A stretch of DNA of 64,000 bases from Saprospiraceae bacterium (GCA_016719615.1 JADJYQ010000001.1:124001-188000); one strand, 5' to 3'; shown: positions 17,829 to 27,796, counted from the first letter of the stretch. Program-made: numbers and translations. The notes: generated by a model not told the origin, from the sequence alone.

Positions 17829-18939
17829 TTTTTAGAATGTTGATATAAGAGGCTTCTGCTGGAATATATAGGGTAAAAGTAGCACCACCCTGCGAATTAT
17901 TTTCAAGTTTGACGCAGCCCCTGTGGGCTTCTACAAATCCTTTTACGATGGAAAGCCCTAGCCCGCTGCCTCCTGTTCTGGACTTTGGTAATCTGTAAAA
18001 TTTTTGAAAGACCAGTGGAATTTCATGTTCAGGAAATCCTTTGCCGTTGTCTGAGATTCGAATGACACATTCGTTGGAAATAAATTCTGCTGAGAGCTTA
18101 ATGATCGTATTTTGAGGAGTATATAGAACGGCATTTTGAATGAGATTGTAAAGAACCTGTTCGAGTAAGTAAGCGTCTAATTTGAATAATGGAAGTTTGT
18201 CGTTAGCAGAAAAAAGAATCTTATGTGTAGGTATCGTTACAAATTTATCGATGACTGAATGGATCAATTCATTTAGATCGCACCAGTCCAGTTTGAGTTT
18301 GAGCATCCCACTTTCCAACCGACTCATACTTAATAGATTTTCGACTTGCCGGTTCAACCTGAGGCCAGCAAGTTCAATCTGTGATAACAGTTCGTTTTGA
18401 TGGGGAATGCTGAGTTGGGCTTTATTTTCTTGAAGCGTATCTACGGCACCAATTATGGTAGAAATGGGTGTCCGCAATTCGTGGGAAAGTGAATTCAGCA
18501 AGGTGTTATACAATTTGATGGTATTCTCTTTTTCTTCTTTGTCTCTTGCTTTCTTTTCAGCATCCCTTATTTTTAAAGTAAGTACCGCATTGACACAAGC
18601 GATCAGAAAATAAAGCAGGAAAAACAGGAGGTCCTCCGCATTGCTGATATGAAAAGTAAAAATAGGTGGAATGAAAAAAAAATTCCAGATCACTGCGCTT
18701 AGCACCGCAGCAGATAATACGGGCATCATATCAAACAACATGGCGATTATGGAGACTGTCATCAACAAAACCAGAGCCACAATGCGATAATCAATCAGAC
18801 TGTCGGCATAATAATACAAAAGGGCTACAGCCAAAACCAAAATCAGACTCACTGCAAATTGGATTGGGTGAGGAAGTTGTCGGGTAGGGAGAAAGGTCAA
18901 GATTTTTTTTGTAAAGATAGACAGGATTGAAAGATTCAT
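17821..18939 (-). CDS. KdpD-like sensor histidine kinase (DUF4118 type)
   Basis: A 372-aa kinase. Four hydrophobic helices at about residues 28-120 form a DUF4118 membrane module typical of KdpD. A coiled linker is followed by the HisKA phospho-site SHELRTPIST (His near 155) and an HATPase domain with DNGKGFP and GGSGLGLSIVKGF. It lacks the large N-terminal KdpD sensor and USP domains (E. coli KdpD is about 890 aa), so sensing may rely on the membrane part or a separate protein. It overlaps the response-regulator gene, so the pair is translationally coupled. Confidence 0.88.
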   Translation of the reverse strand: MNLSILSIFTKKILTFLPTRQLPHPIQFAVSLILVLAVALLYYYADSLIDYRIVALVLLMTVSIIAMLFDMMPVLSAAVLSAVIWNFFFIPPIFTFHISNAEDLLFFLLYFLIACVNAVLTLKIRDAEKKARDKEEKENTIKLYNTLLNSLSHELRTPISTIIGAVDTLQENKAQLSIPHQNELLSQIELAGLRLNRQVENLLSMSRLESGMLKLKLDWCDLNELIHSVIDKFVTIPTHKILFSANDKLPLFKLDAYLLEQVLYNLIQNAVLYTPQNTIIKLSAEFISNECVIRISDNGKGFPEHEIPLVFQKFYRLPKSRTGGSGLGLSIVKGFVEAHRGCVKLENNSQGGATFTLYIPAEASYINILKNE

Positions 18940-19190
18940 ATTACAAACAGGAATTTACCGCTCCCTACCATTTTTATATCCTTTAGCAGAAAATGAAGTA
19001 GTTATCAATCAACAGTTGGCAGTCCGGATATATTAAATCTTCTTGGGAATAAAGACAAAACGTGGTTGTGCGGTATTTTAAAAACTAACAAACGTAAGTA
19101 AGGATATCAGAATATTACCAATCCACTAAATGTATAACTGTTTTCAAATTTCGGATATTTTACTTCCCAACAAGCAGAATAAGCAACGAG

Positions 19191-20429
19191 CTACTCATAC
19201 CTCAAGCTCTCTACCGGGTCTAAATTAGCAGCTTTTAAGGCAGGATATAATCCGCTGATAATACCTACGAACATACATACGACAAGCCCCAAAATGATCC
19301 AGGCCCATGGTATAATAAAATCACTCCCGATGGCCAGGGTTACGATGTTGCCAACAGGAATGCCGAGTAAAATGCCTAGAATTCCTCCAGCCTGACAGAT
19401 GATGATGGCTTCTGTGAGGAAAAGATAAATGATATTTTTTCGAGTGGCTCCGATCGCTTTAGTAATGCCAATTTCACGTGTACGCTCCGTCACAGAAACC
19501 AGCATAATGTTCATGAGTCCTATGGAAGCTCCTAATAAGGTCATGAGACCGATGGCAACTGCAGCTGCCCGCAACTTTACTGTGTTTTCGCGAAGGAACT
19601 CGACGATGCCATCGCTTTTAAAAATTTCAAAATCATTTTCTTCGTAGGCTTTCAATTCCCGGATGACGCGTAAAACGCCGATAGCATGGTCGATGGTTTT
19701 ATCAATATCTACGGCATTGGGTACATTAACTTCAATATCGAAATTGGAATCCGCTACTCCGTACTCCAATTTGGCATTGGACAGAGGAATGTAAATTCTC
19801 CGGTCCGCTCCTTCGTTCATAGAGGCTCCTTTAGATTTTAATGTACCAATGACCTGGTATTTTTTTCCGGCGATCAGGATTTCTTTTTGTAATGCTTTTT
19901 CCGGAACTTCGTCAAACAAACGGTTGACCAGCTCTGAGCCGATAATTGCTTTAGGAACCCCATATTCCAGTTCATGCGTTGAAAAAAGTCGCCCTTGTTC
20001 AATCTCGTAACCTGCGATATCCAGATAATTTTCATCAATTCCACGCACTCTGGTACTCGGATTTGTTTTTTTATTGCCGTACTGGACTATACTGTTGTAA
20101 CTGCAGCGGAAGGATATCCCGACTTTTGCAATATTTTGCATCCGCTCTTTAAAGCTACTGACCTGCTCATAAGTCATGGGTGCAGCTTCTTTGTAATTTT
20201 GGCGGTCCCCATGCCTTTTGAACTCCGTGGATTTCCGGTCTATGCTAAAACTGTTGGCCCCAAGATTAGAAAAATTACTGCTCATGCTATAAATCATTCC
20301 GTCAATAGAGGTCAGAATTCCTACCAACGCCATAATACCCAATGCTATGATCACAAGCGTCAAGGTTGAGCGCAAAAGATTTGCTTTAACATTTGCAAAA
20401 GCCAGTCTCAGGATTTCGATGTATTTCAT
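19191..20429 (-). CDS. MacB/FtsX-type ABC transporter permease
   Basis: A 412-aa permease from the ATG at 20429; an in-frame start at 20465 adds 12 residues that do not resemble the family. One N-terminal TM helix (LTLVIIALGIMALVGIL, about 24-40) precedes a long extracytoplasmic MacB_PCD domain. The FtsX core at the C-terminus has three helices and the motif TREIGITKAIGATRKNI. It ends with LDPVESLRYE, the usual terminal motif. No ATPase gene is adjacent, so the partner must be encoded elsewhere. Likely export of lipoproteins, peptides or drugs, unspecified. Confidence 0.9.
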   Translation of the reverse strand: MKYIEILRLAFANVKANLLRSTLTLVIIALGIMALVGILTSIDGMIYSMSSNFSNLGANSFSIDRKSTEFKRHGDRQNYKEAAPMTYEQVSSFKERMQNIAKVGISFRCSYNSIVQYGNKKTNPSTRVRGIDENYLDIAGYEIEQGRLFSTHELEYGVPKAIIGSELVNRLFDEVPEKALQKEILIAGKKYQVIGTLKSKGASMNEGADRRIYIPLSNAKLEYGVADSNFDIEVNVPNAVDIDKTIDHAIGVLRVIRELKAYEENDFEIFKSDGIVEFLRENTVKLRAAAVAIGLMTLLGASIGLMNIMLVSVTERTREIGITKAIGATRKNIIYLFLTEAIIICQAGGILGILLGIPVGNIVTLAIGSDFIIPWAWIILGLVVCMFVGIISGLYPALKAANLDPVESLRYE

Positions 20430-20515
20430 GTGTTGCAAATATAGCTGAACAGGGGCCTTGTTCATTCAGATTTCTCCAAGGGAGCCCAGGATTTCGACGA
20501 AAGCTGGAAATACGG

Positions 20516-20714
20516 AGCTCAAAGCTCAAGGCTCAAGGCTCAAAGCTCAAAGCTCAAAGCTCAAAGCTCAAGGCTCAAAGTTCAAAGCTCAAAGCTCAAA
20601 GCTCAAAGCTCAAAGCTCAAAGCTCAAAGCTCAAAGCTCAAAGCTCAAAGCTCAAAGCTCAAAGCTCAAAGCTCAAAGCTCAAAGCTCAAAGCTCAAAGC
20701 TCAAAGCTCAAAGC
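20516..20714 (+). repeat. 7-bp tandem repeat (AAAGCTC), about 28 units
   Basis: A run of AAAGCTC with a few AAGGCTC and AAAGTTC variants at the left. Frames through it encode KLKAQSS-type peptides that result from the repeat. With the following linker and the AACAGACT run it makes a composite repeat, copied at 26221-26722. Confidence 0.95.
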
Positions 20715-20915
20715 AATATTATTTAACAAGTAAAGTTCTGAAAAATAATTTGAAAAAATACGTATTTATTTGAACTAACATTCGTTAGGGCGTTTTTTTT
20801 TAACAGATCTAACAGACTAACAGACTAACAGACTAACAGACTAACAGACTAACAGACTAACAGACTAACAGACTAACAGACTAACAGACTAACAGACTAA
20901 CAGACTAACAGACTA
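20715..20915 (+). repeat. Linker plus 8-bp tandem repeat (AACAGACT), composite copy 1
   Basis: A linker of about 78 bp (20715-20792, with the palindrome CTAACATTCGTTAG at 20775-20788) is followed from about 20800 by about 14 AACAGACT units. The linker is identical to the one at 26523-26600. The whole composite lies in direct orientation to the second copy. Confidence 0.93.
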
Positions 20916-20965
20916 CAAGCCAAAGAAAACATGAAAGCTTGAAATGCCAATAAGTAATAAGTCAT

Positions 20966-22750
20966 TTAAAATTTCAAGACCTGTTTGCCAAATACCCGTT
21001 CATTTCGCTCAAACACCTGGAGAGAATAAGTACCTGGCGGAAGATGCTTTGTGTGAATCCAGTGACTTCCTTGTTGCAATTTTTGACGATGTACGACTTG
21101 CCCCATCAAATCGACAAGCTCCAAATGCATATCCTGGGGATTGTAACCGATGACATTCAAAACAAATGAGTGAGAAAATGGATTGGGCCAGTTTTGAATT
21201 TGGATGGCAACTTCAGTTGTGTTTTCATTATTCACCACTGCAATGCGTACGGTTCTGCACAGAGTATCTGCACCATTTTTATTTTTGACGATCAGGCAAA
21301 CCTCGTAAATACCTGGCTTTGAAAAACGATGTACTGGATGCTGCTGGGTGCTGCCGTTTTCTGCACTTGCAGGGTCACCAAAATTCCAATACCATTCTTC
21401 CACTTCGTAAGCACTTAAATCGGTAAAAATGAAGTTTAAAAAATCCAAACTGTCCTGATGATACCGCCAGTGACACCAGGGCACATTGTCTATGCCGAGG
21501 CTGTCGCAAACACTCCCATCGATCGGACCTAAACGGTAGTTAGGGAAGTTGGGTAGGCACATTTTAATCGTAGGAGAATAGATATCATGTTGTCTGAAGA
21601 TGCATTGATCCCCAGCTCCAACAGGATTGTGAATGACATGCATAGACCTGCATTGAAGTCCAGTCTCCTGTCCGTAAATTTTTCCATCTGGAGCCAATTG
21701 CATAGGCCCAAATTCAGTTAAACTAAAGAAATTACCACTGATGCCTTCTCTAAAACTATCATAATTTCCAATGATATGTCTTTTACCTAGAGTATCTGAA
21801 GATATTGGAAACTGGTATAAAGTATCAAGTGTGGAATAGTATAAATATTTACTATCTGGTGAAAAGCAACAGCCACCATCCCATGTAATAGAATGAAAAG
21901 GAATTAATTTTTTTTGAAAATTTAATATCTCACCGGTGCAGCGGTCAAATTTTAAAAAATATAAATTGTATTTAATGAGCACTGCGACCCCTGCAGCAGT
22001 AGCAATATAATTTCCACAATTAGCAAAACAGGTTTGAACGGATTCCCCTTCAGATTTGTTATAGTCAAATTCATATTTATTGTGTAATTTTACTCCTATG
22101 TTTGATACATAAAAAACATAATAATTAGCTTTTGTATCTTCAGAAGTTATTAACCACCAATCCACTCCATTGGCATGTCTGGCAGCAATAAGAGAAGCCG
22201 CATCTAATGTGTCTGATAAAAACGCTTTTCTACGTACTGTTAGTTTACCATTTCCGGAATTTGCATTCATATCTATTATAGAATATTCCAGCTTATTAAT
22301 GCTTAATCCGTAATTTTCAATATAGTGCAGAACTTTATTAAACAAAATGTATTCAAATTTTGAGTTAGGTTTATTTAAAATTAAAACACTTTGAGAAGCT
22401 GCTGTTCCTAATTCTGGGTATTTTATATCATAACCTAAATCATCTCCATTTAACATCAGACTATCATTGGGGCCTTCAACATAGCCGCCGTTGCAAGCAA
22501 ATAAATAATTACCTTCTGCATCACAAATATTAGCACCACTTGCCAGAAAATCAATTCTCTTATATTTTTCTTCGTAAAAAAGAGGATTTCCATCCAAGGT
22601 GTTAAAATCCATGATGGCACTACCCCAGCCTGTATCATAAGGGTTGTCGGCAAAGCTTTGTCCTAATAGCCATTTAAAATCGTGCTTCTGGGTATGAGCA
22701 TTGGTTATAAGTATCGATACTATATATAGTAAAGTGAAATTAAGTTTCAT
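20966..22750 (-). CDS. Secreted PKD-domain protein with T9SS type A sorting domain
   Basis: A 594-aa protein. A signal peptide (LNFTLLYIVSILITNAHT) is followed by a region of about 390 residues resembling the beta-propeller-like surface proteins of Bacteroidota. A PKD domain at about 430-510 contains YWNFGDPASAENGS and GIYEVCLIVKNKNG. The last 75 residues form a T9SS type A sorting domain (NWPNPFSHS, LVDLMGQVVH, PPGTYSLQV). It should cross the outer membrane by T9SS and be surface-attached or released. The ligand is unknown. A bidirectional terminator separates it from the beta-helix gene upstream. Confidence 0.85.
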   Translation of the reverse strand: MKLNFTLLYIVSILITNAHTQKHDFKWLLGQSFADNPYDTGWGSAIMDFNTLDGNPLFYEEKYKRIDFLASGANICDAEGNYLFACNGGYVEGPNDSLMLNGDDLGYDIKYPELGTAASQSVLILNKPNSKFEYILFNKVLHYIENYGLSINKLEYSIIDMNANSGNGKLTVRRKAFLSDTLDAASLIAARHANGVDWWLITSEDTKANYYVFYVSNIGVKLHNKYEFDYNKSEGESVQTCFANCGNYIATAAGVAVLIKYNLYFLKFDRCTGEILNFQKKLIPFHSITWDGGCCFSPDSKYLYYSTLDTLYQFPISSDTLGKRHIIGNYDSFREGISGNFFSLTEFGPMQLAPDGKIYGQETGLQCRSMHVIHNPVGAGDQCIFRQHDIYSPTIKMCLPNFPNYRLGPIDGSVCDSLGIDNVPWCHWRYHQDSLDFLNFIFTDLSAYEVEEWYWNFGDPASAENGSTQQHPVHRFSKPGIYEVCLIVKNKNGADTLCRTVRIAVVNNENTTEVAIQIQNWPNPFSHSFVLNVIGYNPQDMHLELVDLMGQVVHRQKLQQGSHWIHTKHLPPGTYSLQVFERNERVFGKQVLKF

Positions 22751-22777
22751 TGTAAATTATTTTATAAAGGAAAAATA

Positions 22778-22811
22778 ACCCGGAAGTAAGACTGTAAGTT
22801 TACTCCCGGGT
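22778..22811 (-). terminator. Rho-independent terminator between two secreted-protein genes
   Basis: Arms ACCCGGAAGTAA (22778-22789) and TTACTCCCGGGT (22800-22811) pair with one mismatch around a 10-base loop. On the minus strand the stem is followed by TTATTTTTCC, and on the plus strand by GTTTTTT, so it could work both ways. It lies just after the stop of the 22845 gene, which it should terminate. Confidence 0.75.
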
Positions 22812-22844
22812 GTTTTTTAAGAAATGATTGGGTACATCATCCGT

Positions 22845-25808
22845 TTAGTTTGAAATGATCACTGGTTGACTTGCCAGAGTTTGTTTTCCATTTTTGAGGT
22901 TTAACAAATACATTCCATTTGGCATATTTGGCACATCGATTATTTGATGATTTATATCATGATTCACCGGATGCCTGCTTATTACCTGTCCGTGTATATT
23001 GCACAATTCAATTACTTTGTGTGAAGAATACTCATCAGCCTTCAAATGCACGATAATTTGTTGTTGTGCCGGATTGGTCTTGACGATAAAGTGGAGATTG
23101 GAACTGCGATCTGTTTTTTGACGAATGACCATTGAAGTGTCGAGACAATCGTAATCGTCATAAGTCTGGCTGGCGTATAATTTATACAGGGCTCTGGCCT
23201 GATATACGATTACTCCTCCAAGACGCGGACATTGTTCAGCTACATCCAAAATTTCAGCTGCCTGTGTGCTGTTAAATGAAAAATCTGTTTCGCCAAGCAT
23301 GGTAAGATACATATCGTTTACGATCACTTCATTGCTATCAATAATATTGATAGCATCAACGGTATCGTTTGAATCTCTAAGATCTTCTTTATCTGCAATA
23401 ATTGTATTGAGATGATCGTCCAATAATTCCAGCAAGTCCATCAGCATGGTATCCGTTTCAACCAATTGAGCCTCTCTTAAATTGATAGCATTAGTACTGT
23501 CTGTTGAGTTGCCTGCAATAGAGATCAAACTATCCAAAACCCTAATGGAATCGGAAGCAGCACGAAATCCTTCTTTCAATTCATCCAGTATCTCTAGATC
23601 AGAACCAGGATAAGATAACAAGGTGTCTATATCGAATGCAATTTCCATCAAGGCGGCATACGAGCTCCCTGTACTGGCTGAATAAAAACTATCTACATAA
23701 CTGTTTTGGTTATGTGCTCCTGCATCCAGTCGCAATCTTTCCAATAATTGACGACGGCCTTCATAATCGAGCGAAAACCCATAATCACCACTTGCCATTT
23801 GCCCCCGAGCAAGATATTCGTCACCTTCATCAATGTCCGCAAATACTAATTCGCGATCGGGATCTAGAAATTCAGCATCGCAGATATTATCTTCATTGCA
23901 TTCGACTGATGTTGCTTCATAAAAGCGGAACCAATTAGTGGCACTTTCATCACAATTTTGGGAAGGGTAAATTGATGGCGGCCATAACGGATCATCGCAG
24001 TCCTCTACATAAAATCTAGAACTTCTAATTTCAGTTTGATTCCCAGTATTCACAGCAGCACCTTTGTAATAATTTGCTGTTGGAAAACTTCCATTCCAAA
24101 GATTACCTTTATTCACTTGATTACCTATGATACTTGAAATTGCCAAACGCAAACCAGCAGAAAGGCCACGGATCTCGTTGTGGCCAAAACCATTGGTGCG
24201 GCGACAAGGTCCTACAAAATTAAATCCGTAATCTGTGCCACTTGTATAATTACAACAGAAACGAGTATTTCCGGTATTGATGGAATGAAATCCGACAATT
24301 TTATTAAAGCCGCTGGATGCGATAACATCATTTTCAATAACAAAACCGTCTCGGGAATCATTGTGAATGATACCCACTCCGGAATAAGTCGTTTCACTGT
24401 CATCGTTATACGTTACGATATTATATCCTACTCCAATATTTACACAATCCCGAATGTCTATGCCATTACTTTTGGAGTGGAGGTAAAGTTCATTCCAACT
24501 GATCACAGAACCTAGACTTCTTGCACCCAAGGTTTGAAATAAAATTCCAATCATAAAACTCCCAGTGGGTGTAGGTGTAGTTCCATCTGTTGAAATGATA
24601 TTGTAACTGATTAAAGGCGCAATTAATGAGAGCGGAAACTCAACTTCAATACCAATATTGGATACATGGTGAATTTCATTCTGGCCTATTTCCGGTGAGT
24701 TCATAGATGCAAAGTCATGTACACCGGCGCGGACATAAGCAATTTCATTGCGAGAAATATCACTTAACCACGAGCGAAATCCTGAAATGCCACCCAAAGC
24801 ATTGGTAATGGTGTCTCTGGTCGCCTGTAATCGACAATCTCTGACCAAAATTCCAATTCCTTCAGGCTCGGTGTAATTGGTGTTACCTGCGCCATGGTTA
24901 AGCATATTGTTGATGATCAGACGATGACATTCCAGATTACAAAAGAAGCCCTTTACACCAACCATGACATTGCTGATGTAGTTTCTGTAATATGGACTGG
25001 CCAGCGATTTACTACCAATAACCAAATTAGCATTATGTACATCAAATCCTGCAAAAGCACGTCCATTCGGATTGGGTGAAATACCTGAATAATTAGGTCG
25101 CCTTAATAGACCGGTTCCTCCACCCAAAATGGAAGGGTTGTCGATGATGTTATTTTGAAAGATCAACCGCACTGTATGAACGCTTGTTTGAGTACCTGTA
25201 GGTGGAATGTAAAAAGCTACATAATTGTGGTAAAATTCATTATTGTATAGTGTCACGTTGGCGGTGCCCGCAGCCTTTATGGCATATTGGGCATCATAAA
25301 TATCATTTCCAGAACCCCAAAGTCTTGCACCTGAGTTTACGGTAATGCCTTTCCAAAGAGTATCACAGGCGTAAATCAAATTGTCGGTGATGGTAAGTCG
25401 TTTACTACTCAAAATTCTGATTTCAGAGCCGGCCTCCATTTCCAAAGTGCAACTAGAAATGAGCACATTGATGTCCATTTGTACAGTTCCCTGAAACACA
25501 TAACAACCACTGCTTAATATTCCCGAAGGGTAGTATGAAGAAAAATTTGTGGTGGTGCCTCGGGTACCAACAATTGTAGGATTTTGGACATTGCAATTGC
25601 ACCCGGCAAAATTTTTATTATCCATAGTTGAAATGATAAAAATGAATGGAAGTAAAATTAGAAATTTTAGTGGAAAAATAATCTTAAAATTAAAAAATCC
25701 GGTATACTCATTCGAAGGAGCGTTGGAGCGGAATTTCGAAATGTAAAATTTTTGCGAGCTCCTGACTAAGCGTAGAGCCTCAGCGGGGAGGGGGGCTAAA
25801 TAAAACAT
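22845..25808 (-). CDS. Secreted parallel beta-helix protein with T9SS sorting domain
   Basis: A reading frame of up to 987 aa. The true start is unclear: the only ATG before the signal-peptide-like stretch (FPLKFLILLPFIFIIST, about residues 45-61) is the first one at 25808, and the 40 residues before the stretch do not look like a leader. Residues of about 100-580 form a right-handed parallel beta-helix (short strands with N-rich turns, e.g. LYNNEFYHNYVAFYI, GIDIRDCVNIGVGYN). An acidic helical region follows (about 640-880). The C-terminal 75 residues are a T9SS type A domain (KTNPAQQQIIVHL, IHGQVISRH, MPNGMYLLNLK). Beta-helix proteins of this kind often bind or cleave polysaccharide; no catalytic residues were identified. 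Confidence 0.8.
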   Translation of the reverse strand: MFYLAPLPAEALRLVRSSQKFYISKFRSNAPSNEYTGFFNFKIIFPLKFLILLPFIFIISTMDNKNFAGCNCNVQNPTIVGTRGTTTNFSSYYPSGILSSGCYVFQGTVQMDINVLISSCTLEMEAGSEIRILSSKRLTITDNLIYACDTLWKGITVNSGARLWGSGNDIYDAQYAIKAAGTANVTLYNNEFYHNYVAFYIPPTGTQTSVHTVRLIFQNNIIDNPSILGGGTGLLRRPNYSGISPNPNGRAFAGFDVHNANLVIGSKSLASPYYRNYISNVMVGVKGFFCNLECHRLIINNMLNHGAGNTNYTEPEGIGILVRDCRLQATRDTITNALGGISGFRSWLSDISRNEIAYVRAGVHDFASMNSPEIGQNEIHHVSNIGIEVEFPLSLIAPLISYNIISTDGTTPTPTGSFMIGILFQTLGARSLGSVISWNELYLHSKSNGIDIRDCVNIGVGYNIVTYNDDSETTYSGVGIIHNDSRDGFVIENDVIASSGFNKIVGFHSINTGNTRFCCNYTSGTDYGFNFVGPCRRTNGFGHNEIRGLSAGLRLAISSIIGNQVNKGNLWNGSFPTANYYKGAAVNTGNQTEIRSSRFYVEDCDDPLWPPSIYPSQNCDESATNWFRFYEATSVECNEDNICDAEFLDPDRELVFADIDEGDEYLARGQMASGDYGFSLDYEGRRQLLERLRLDAGAHNQNSYVDSFYSASTGSSYAALMEIAFDIDTLLSYPGSDLEILDELKEGFRAASDSIRVLDSLISIAGNSTDSTNAINLREAQLVETDTMLMDLLELLDDHLNTIIADKEDLRDSNDTVDAINIIDSNEVIVNDMYLTMLGETDFSFNSTQAAEILDVAEQCPRLGGVIVYQARALYKLYASQTYDDYDCLDTSMVIRQKTDRSSNLHFIVKTNPAQQQIIVHLKADEYSSHKVIELCNIHGQVISRHPVNHDINHQIIDVPNMPNGMYLLNLKNGKQTLASQPVIISN

Positions 25809-26220
25809 AACAATAAAATTTAAAATTAAAAAATCAATTTAAGATTTTTTATACTGAAAACCTTTGATATGCTATATATGGGTGATTACAAAAAGCCTGA
25901 TAAATGTATTACAAGGAATTTGAAAATCCAAGAACTTTAACATATAAATATTTTCATAATATTATAAATTTGGCCAAAAGGGACAAATATTTTCACATTA
26001 AACGCATTAAGGAATTAGCATTATTTCGTATTTGAAATTAACACGATTTAATGGACAGCTTATGATACTAACTATTGTTAGTTTTGTTGAAAGTTTGAAT
26101 ATAATGAAAGAAAATTTTATTCTTTATAGTGTATTGCATACCTACGGTACACCGTAAAGATTTATTCTATCTTTTTTACCAATATTTTGTTCCTGCTAGA
26201 CGGGAGAGAAGCAGTTAGCA
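25809..26220. other. Intergenic region, AT-rich, with a palindrome and a degenerate repeat
   Basis: Contains the palindrome ACTAACTATTGTTAGT at 26067-26082 and, at 26131-26206, a degenerate copy of the bipartite repeat seen at 11199-11269 (shared TACCTACGG, ACCAATAT and CCTG words). No gene is supported. Confidence 0.6.
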
Positions 26221-26722
26221 GTCAAAGCTCAAAGCTCAAAGCTCAAAGCTCATAGCTCAAAGCTCAAAGCACAAAGCACAAAGCACAAAGCACAAAGCAC
26301 AAAGCTCAAAGCACAAAGCTCAAAGCACAAAGCACAAAGCACAAAGCTCAAAGCTCAAAGCTCAAAGCACAAAGCTCAAAGCTCAAAGCTCAAAGCACAA
26401 AGCACAAAGCTCAAAGCTCAAAGCACAAAGCACAAAGCTCAAAGCTCAAAGCTCAAAGCTCAAAGCTCAAAGCTCAAAGCTCAAAGCACAAAGCTCAAAG
26501 CACAAAGCTCAAAGCTCAAAGCAATATTATTTAACAAGTAAAGTTCTGAAAAATAATTTGAAAAAATACGTATTTATTTGAACTAACATTCGTTAGGGCG
26601 TGTTTTTTTTTTTAACAGACTAACAGACAACAGACTAACAGACTAACAGACTAACAGACTAACAGACTAACAGACTAACAGACTAACAGACTAACAGACT
26701 AACAGACTAACAGACTAACAGA
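26221..26722 (+). repeat. Composite tandem repeat, copy 2
   Basis: About 43 seven-base units, mixed AAAGCTC and AAAGCAC (26221-26522), are followed by the same 78-bp linker as at 20715 (26523-26600) and by about 14 AACAGACT units (from 26613 to 26722). It has the same order and orientation as copy 1. The AAAGCAC variant is found only here. The two copies bracket the two secreted-protein genes. Confidence 0.93.
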
Positions 26723-26727
26723 TTCCC

Positions 26728-27537
26728 TCAATTCCCCAACTCCGCACTTTCAATACAATCCATCAGCTCAGTGTGAATGAAACCATTTGAAGCGACAATG
26801 TGATGCGCATTTAAAATTCCTTTTTCATCGCCCTGAAAATTGGTAACTTTTCCACGAGCCTCCTGAATCAGTAAAATGCCAGCGGCGATATCCCATGGAT
26901 TCAGCCGGGTTTCATAATAACCGTCGAATCTACCGGCGGCAGTGTAGGCAAGATCAATAGCGGCTGAACCGAGTCTGCGAATGCCGCGTGCGTGGTGTAA
27001 TACATTTGTGAGGATCGCTGCTAAATTGGGCATGTAACCACGTTTGTAGGGAAAACCTGTGGCAATGATGGATTCTTCAAGAGATTCAACTTTACTGACA
27101 TGCATGCGCTGTCCGTTGAGATATGCTCCGCCATATTTCCAGGCTGAAAAACATTCATCGCGCATGACGTCGTATACGACTCCAACTATGGGTTCTGAAT
27201 CATAAGCCAGTGCTATGCTCACTGAAAAAACGGGTATACCTTTCAAAAAATTTGTCGTACCATCCAAAGGATCAATGATCCAACAATACTGTGAAGTGGA
27301 AATCTGAGTTTGCGTATTTTCCTCAGTTAGATATTGTGCATTGGGGACAAGCGGGTCCAATGATTTGGCCAGCATCTTTTCGGTTTCAATATCTACATAG
27401 GAAACCAGGCTGTGTTTTTCTTTTTCCTGGATTTGATCTGCCTTCACTTTTCCCAATTCTTCGCGAATGAATTGTCCGGCTTCGCGTGAGGCAGATACCA
27501 CTGACAGACATATATTTTCAAGTTGGTGTATTGGCAT
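26728..27537 (-). CDS. suhB: Inositol monophosphatase family protein (SuhB-like)
   Basis: A 269-aa Mg2+-dependent phosphatase. DIDETE-type metal residues appear as SYVDIETEK near residue 48. IDPLDGTTNFLKGIPVFSVS near 88 is the family signature, and WDIAAGILLIQEARGKVT near 215 the second one. The family hydrolyses myo-inositol 1-phosphate and related phosphates; SuhB also has roles in rRNA transcription in E. coli. The gene is solitary, with the composite repeat immediately downstream of its stop. Confidence 0.93.
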   Translation of the reverse strand: MPIHQLENICLSVVSASREAGQFIREELGKVKADQIQEKEKHSLVSYVDIETEKMLAKSLDPLVPNAQYLTEENTQTQISTSQYCWIIDPLDGTTNFLKGIPVFSVSIALAYDSEPIVGVVYDVMRDECFSAWKYGGAYLNGQRMHVSKVESLEESIIATGFPYKRGYMPNLAAILTNVLHHARGIRRLGSAAIDLAYTAAGRFDGYYETRLNPWDIAAGILLIQEARGKVTNFQGDEKGILNAHHIVASNGFIHTELMDCIESAELGN

Positions 27538-27749
27538 GAACGTGGATATTTGGCAAATATTAAATATTTTTGGAATATATCCAAAAGAAAGGGGGAAGGG
27601 GGTTCAGGCAAGTAGGATTTTTCTTTCTTGTATGCATTGACTCCCGACCAAAAGCACTCGACTAAAATTTGTTCCAGAGGGCTAGTTGTTGCGTCTAATA
27701 TTTGAACTAACAATTGTTAGTAACACTTAAAATCCAACAACTAAAAACT

Positions 27750-27796
27750 CCCGACATCATCATGTTAATATTTACAAGTTGCTTTTTCATGTCGGG
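27750..27796 (-). repeat. 47-bp CCCGACAT...ATGTCGGG element, copy 2
   Basis: Same length and ends as copy 1, in the minus orientation. It differs by a single base from the copy at 32866-32912. Confidence 0.88.

Noticed and set aside
20393..20773. Open frames through the AAAGCTC run encoding KLKAQSS-type repeat peptides
   Set aside because: The peptides are forced by the 7-bp repeat. They lack a start context or any domain, and overlapping frames show the same pattern.
26221..26722. Possible CRISPR array (regular short repeats)
   Set aside because: Units are 7 and 8 bp with no unique spacers, and no cas genes are nearby. It is a simple tandem repeat.
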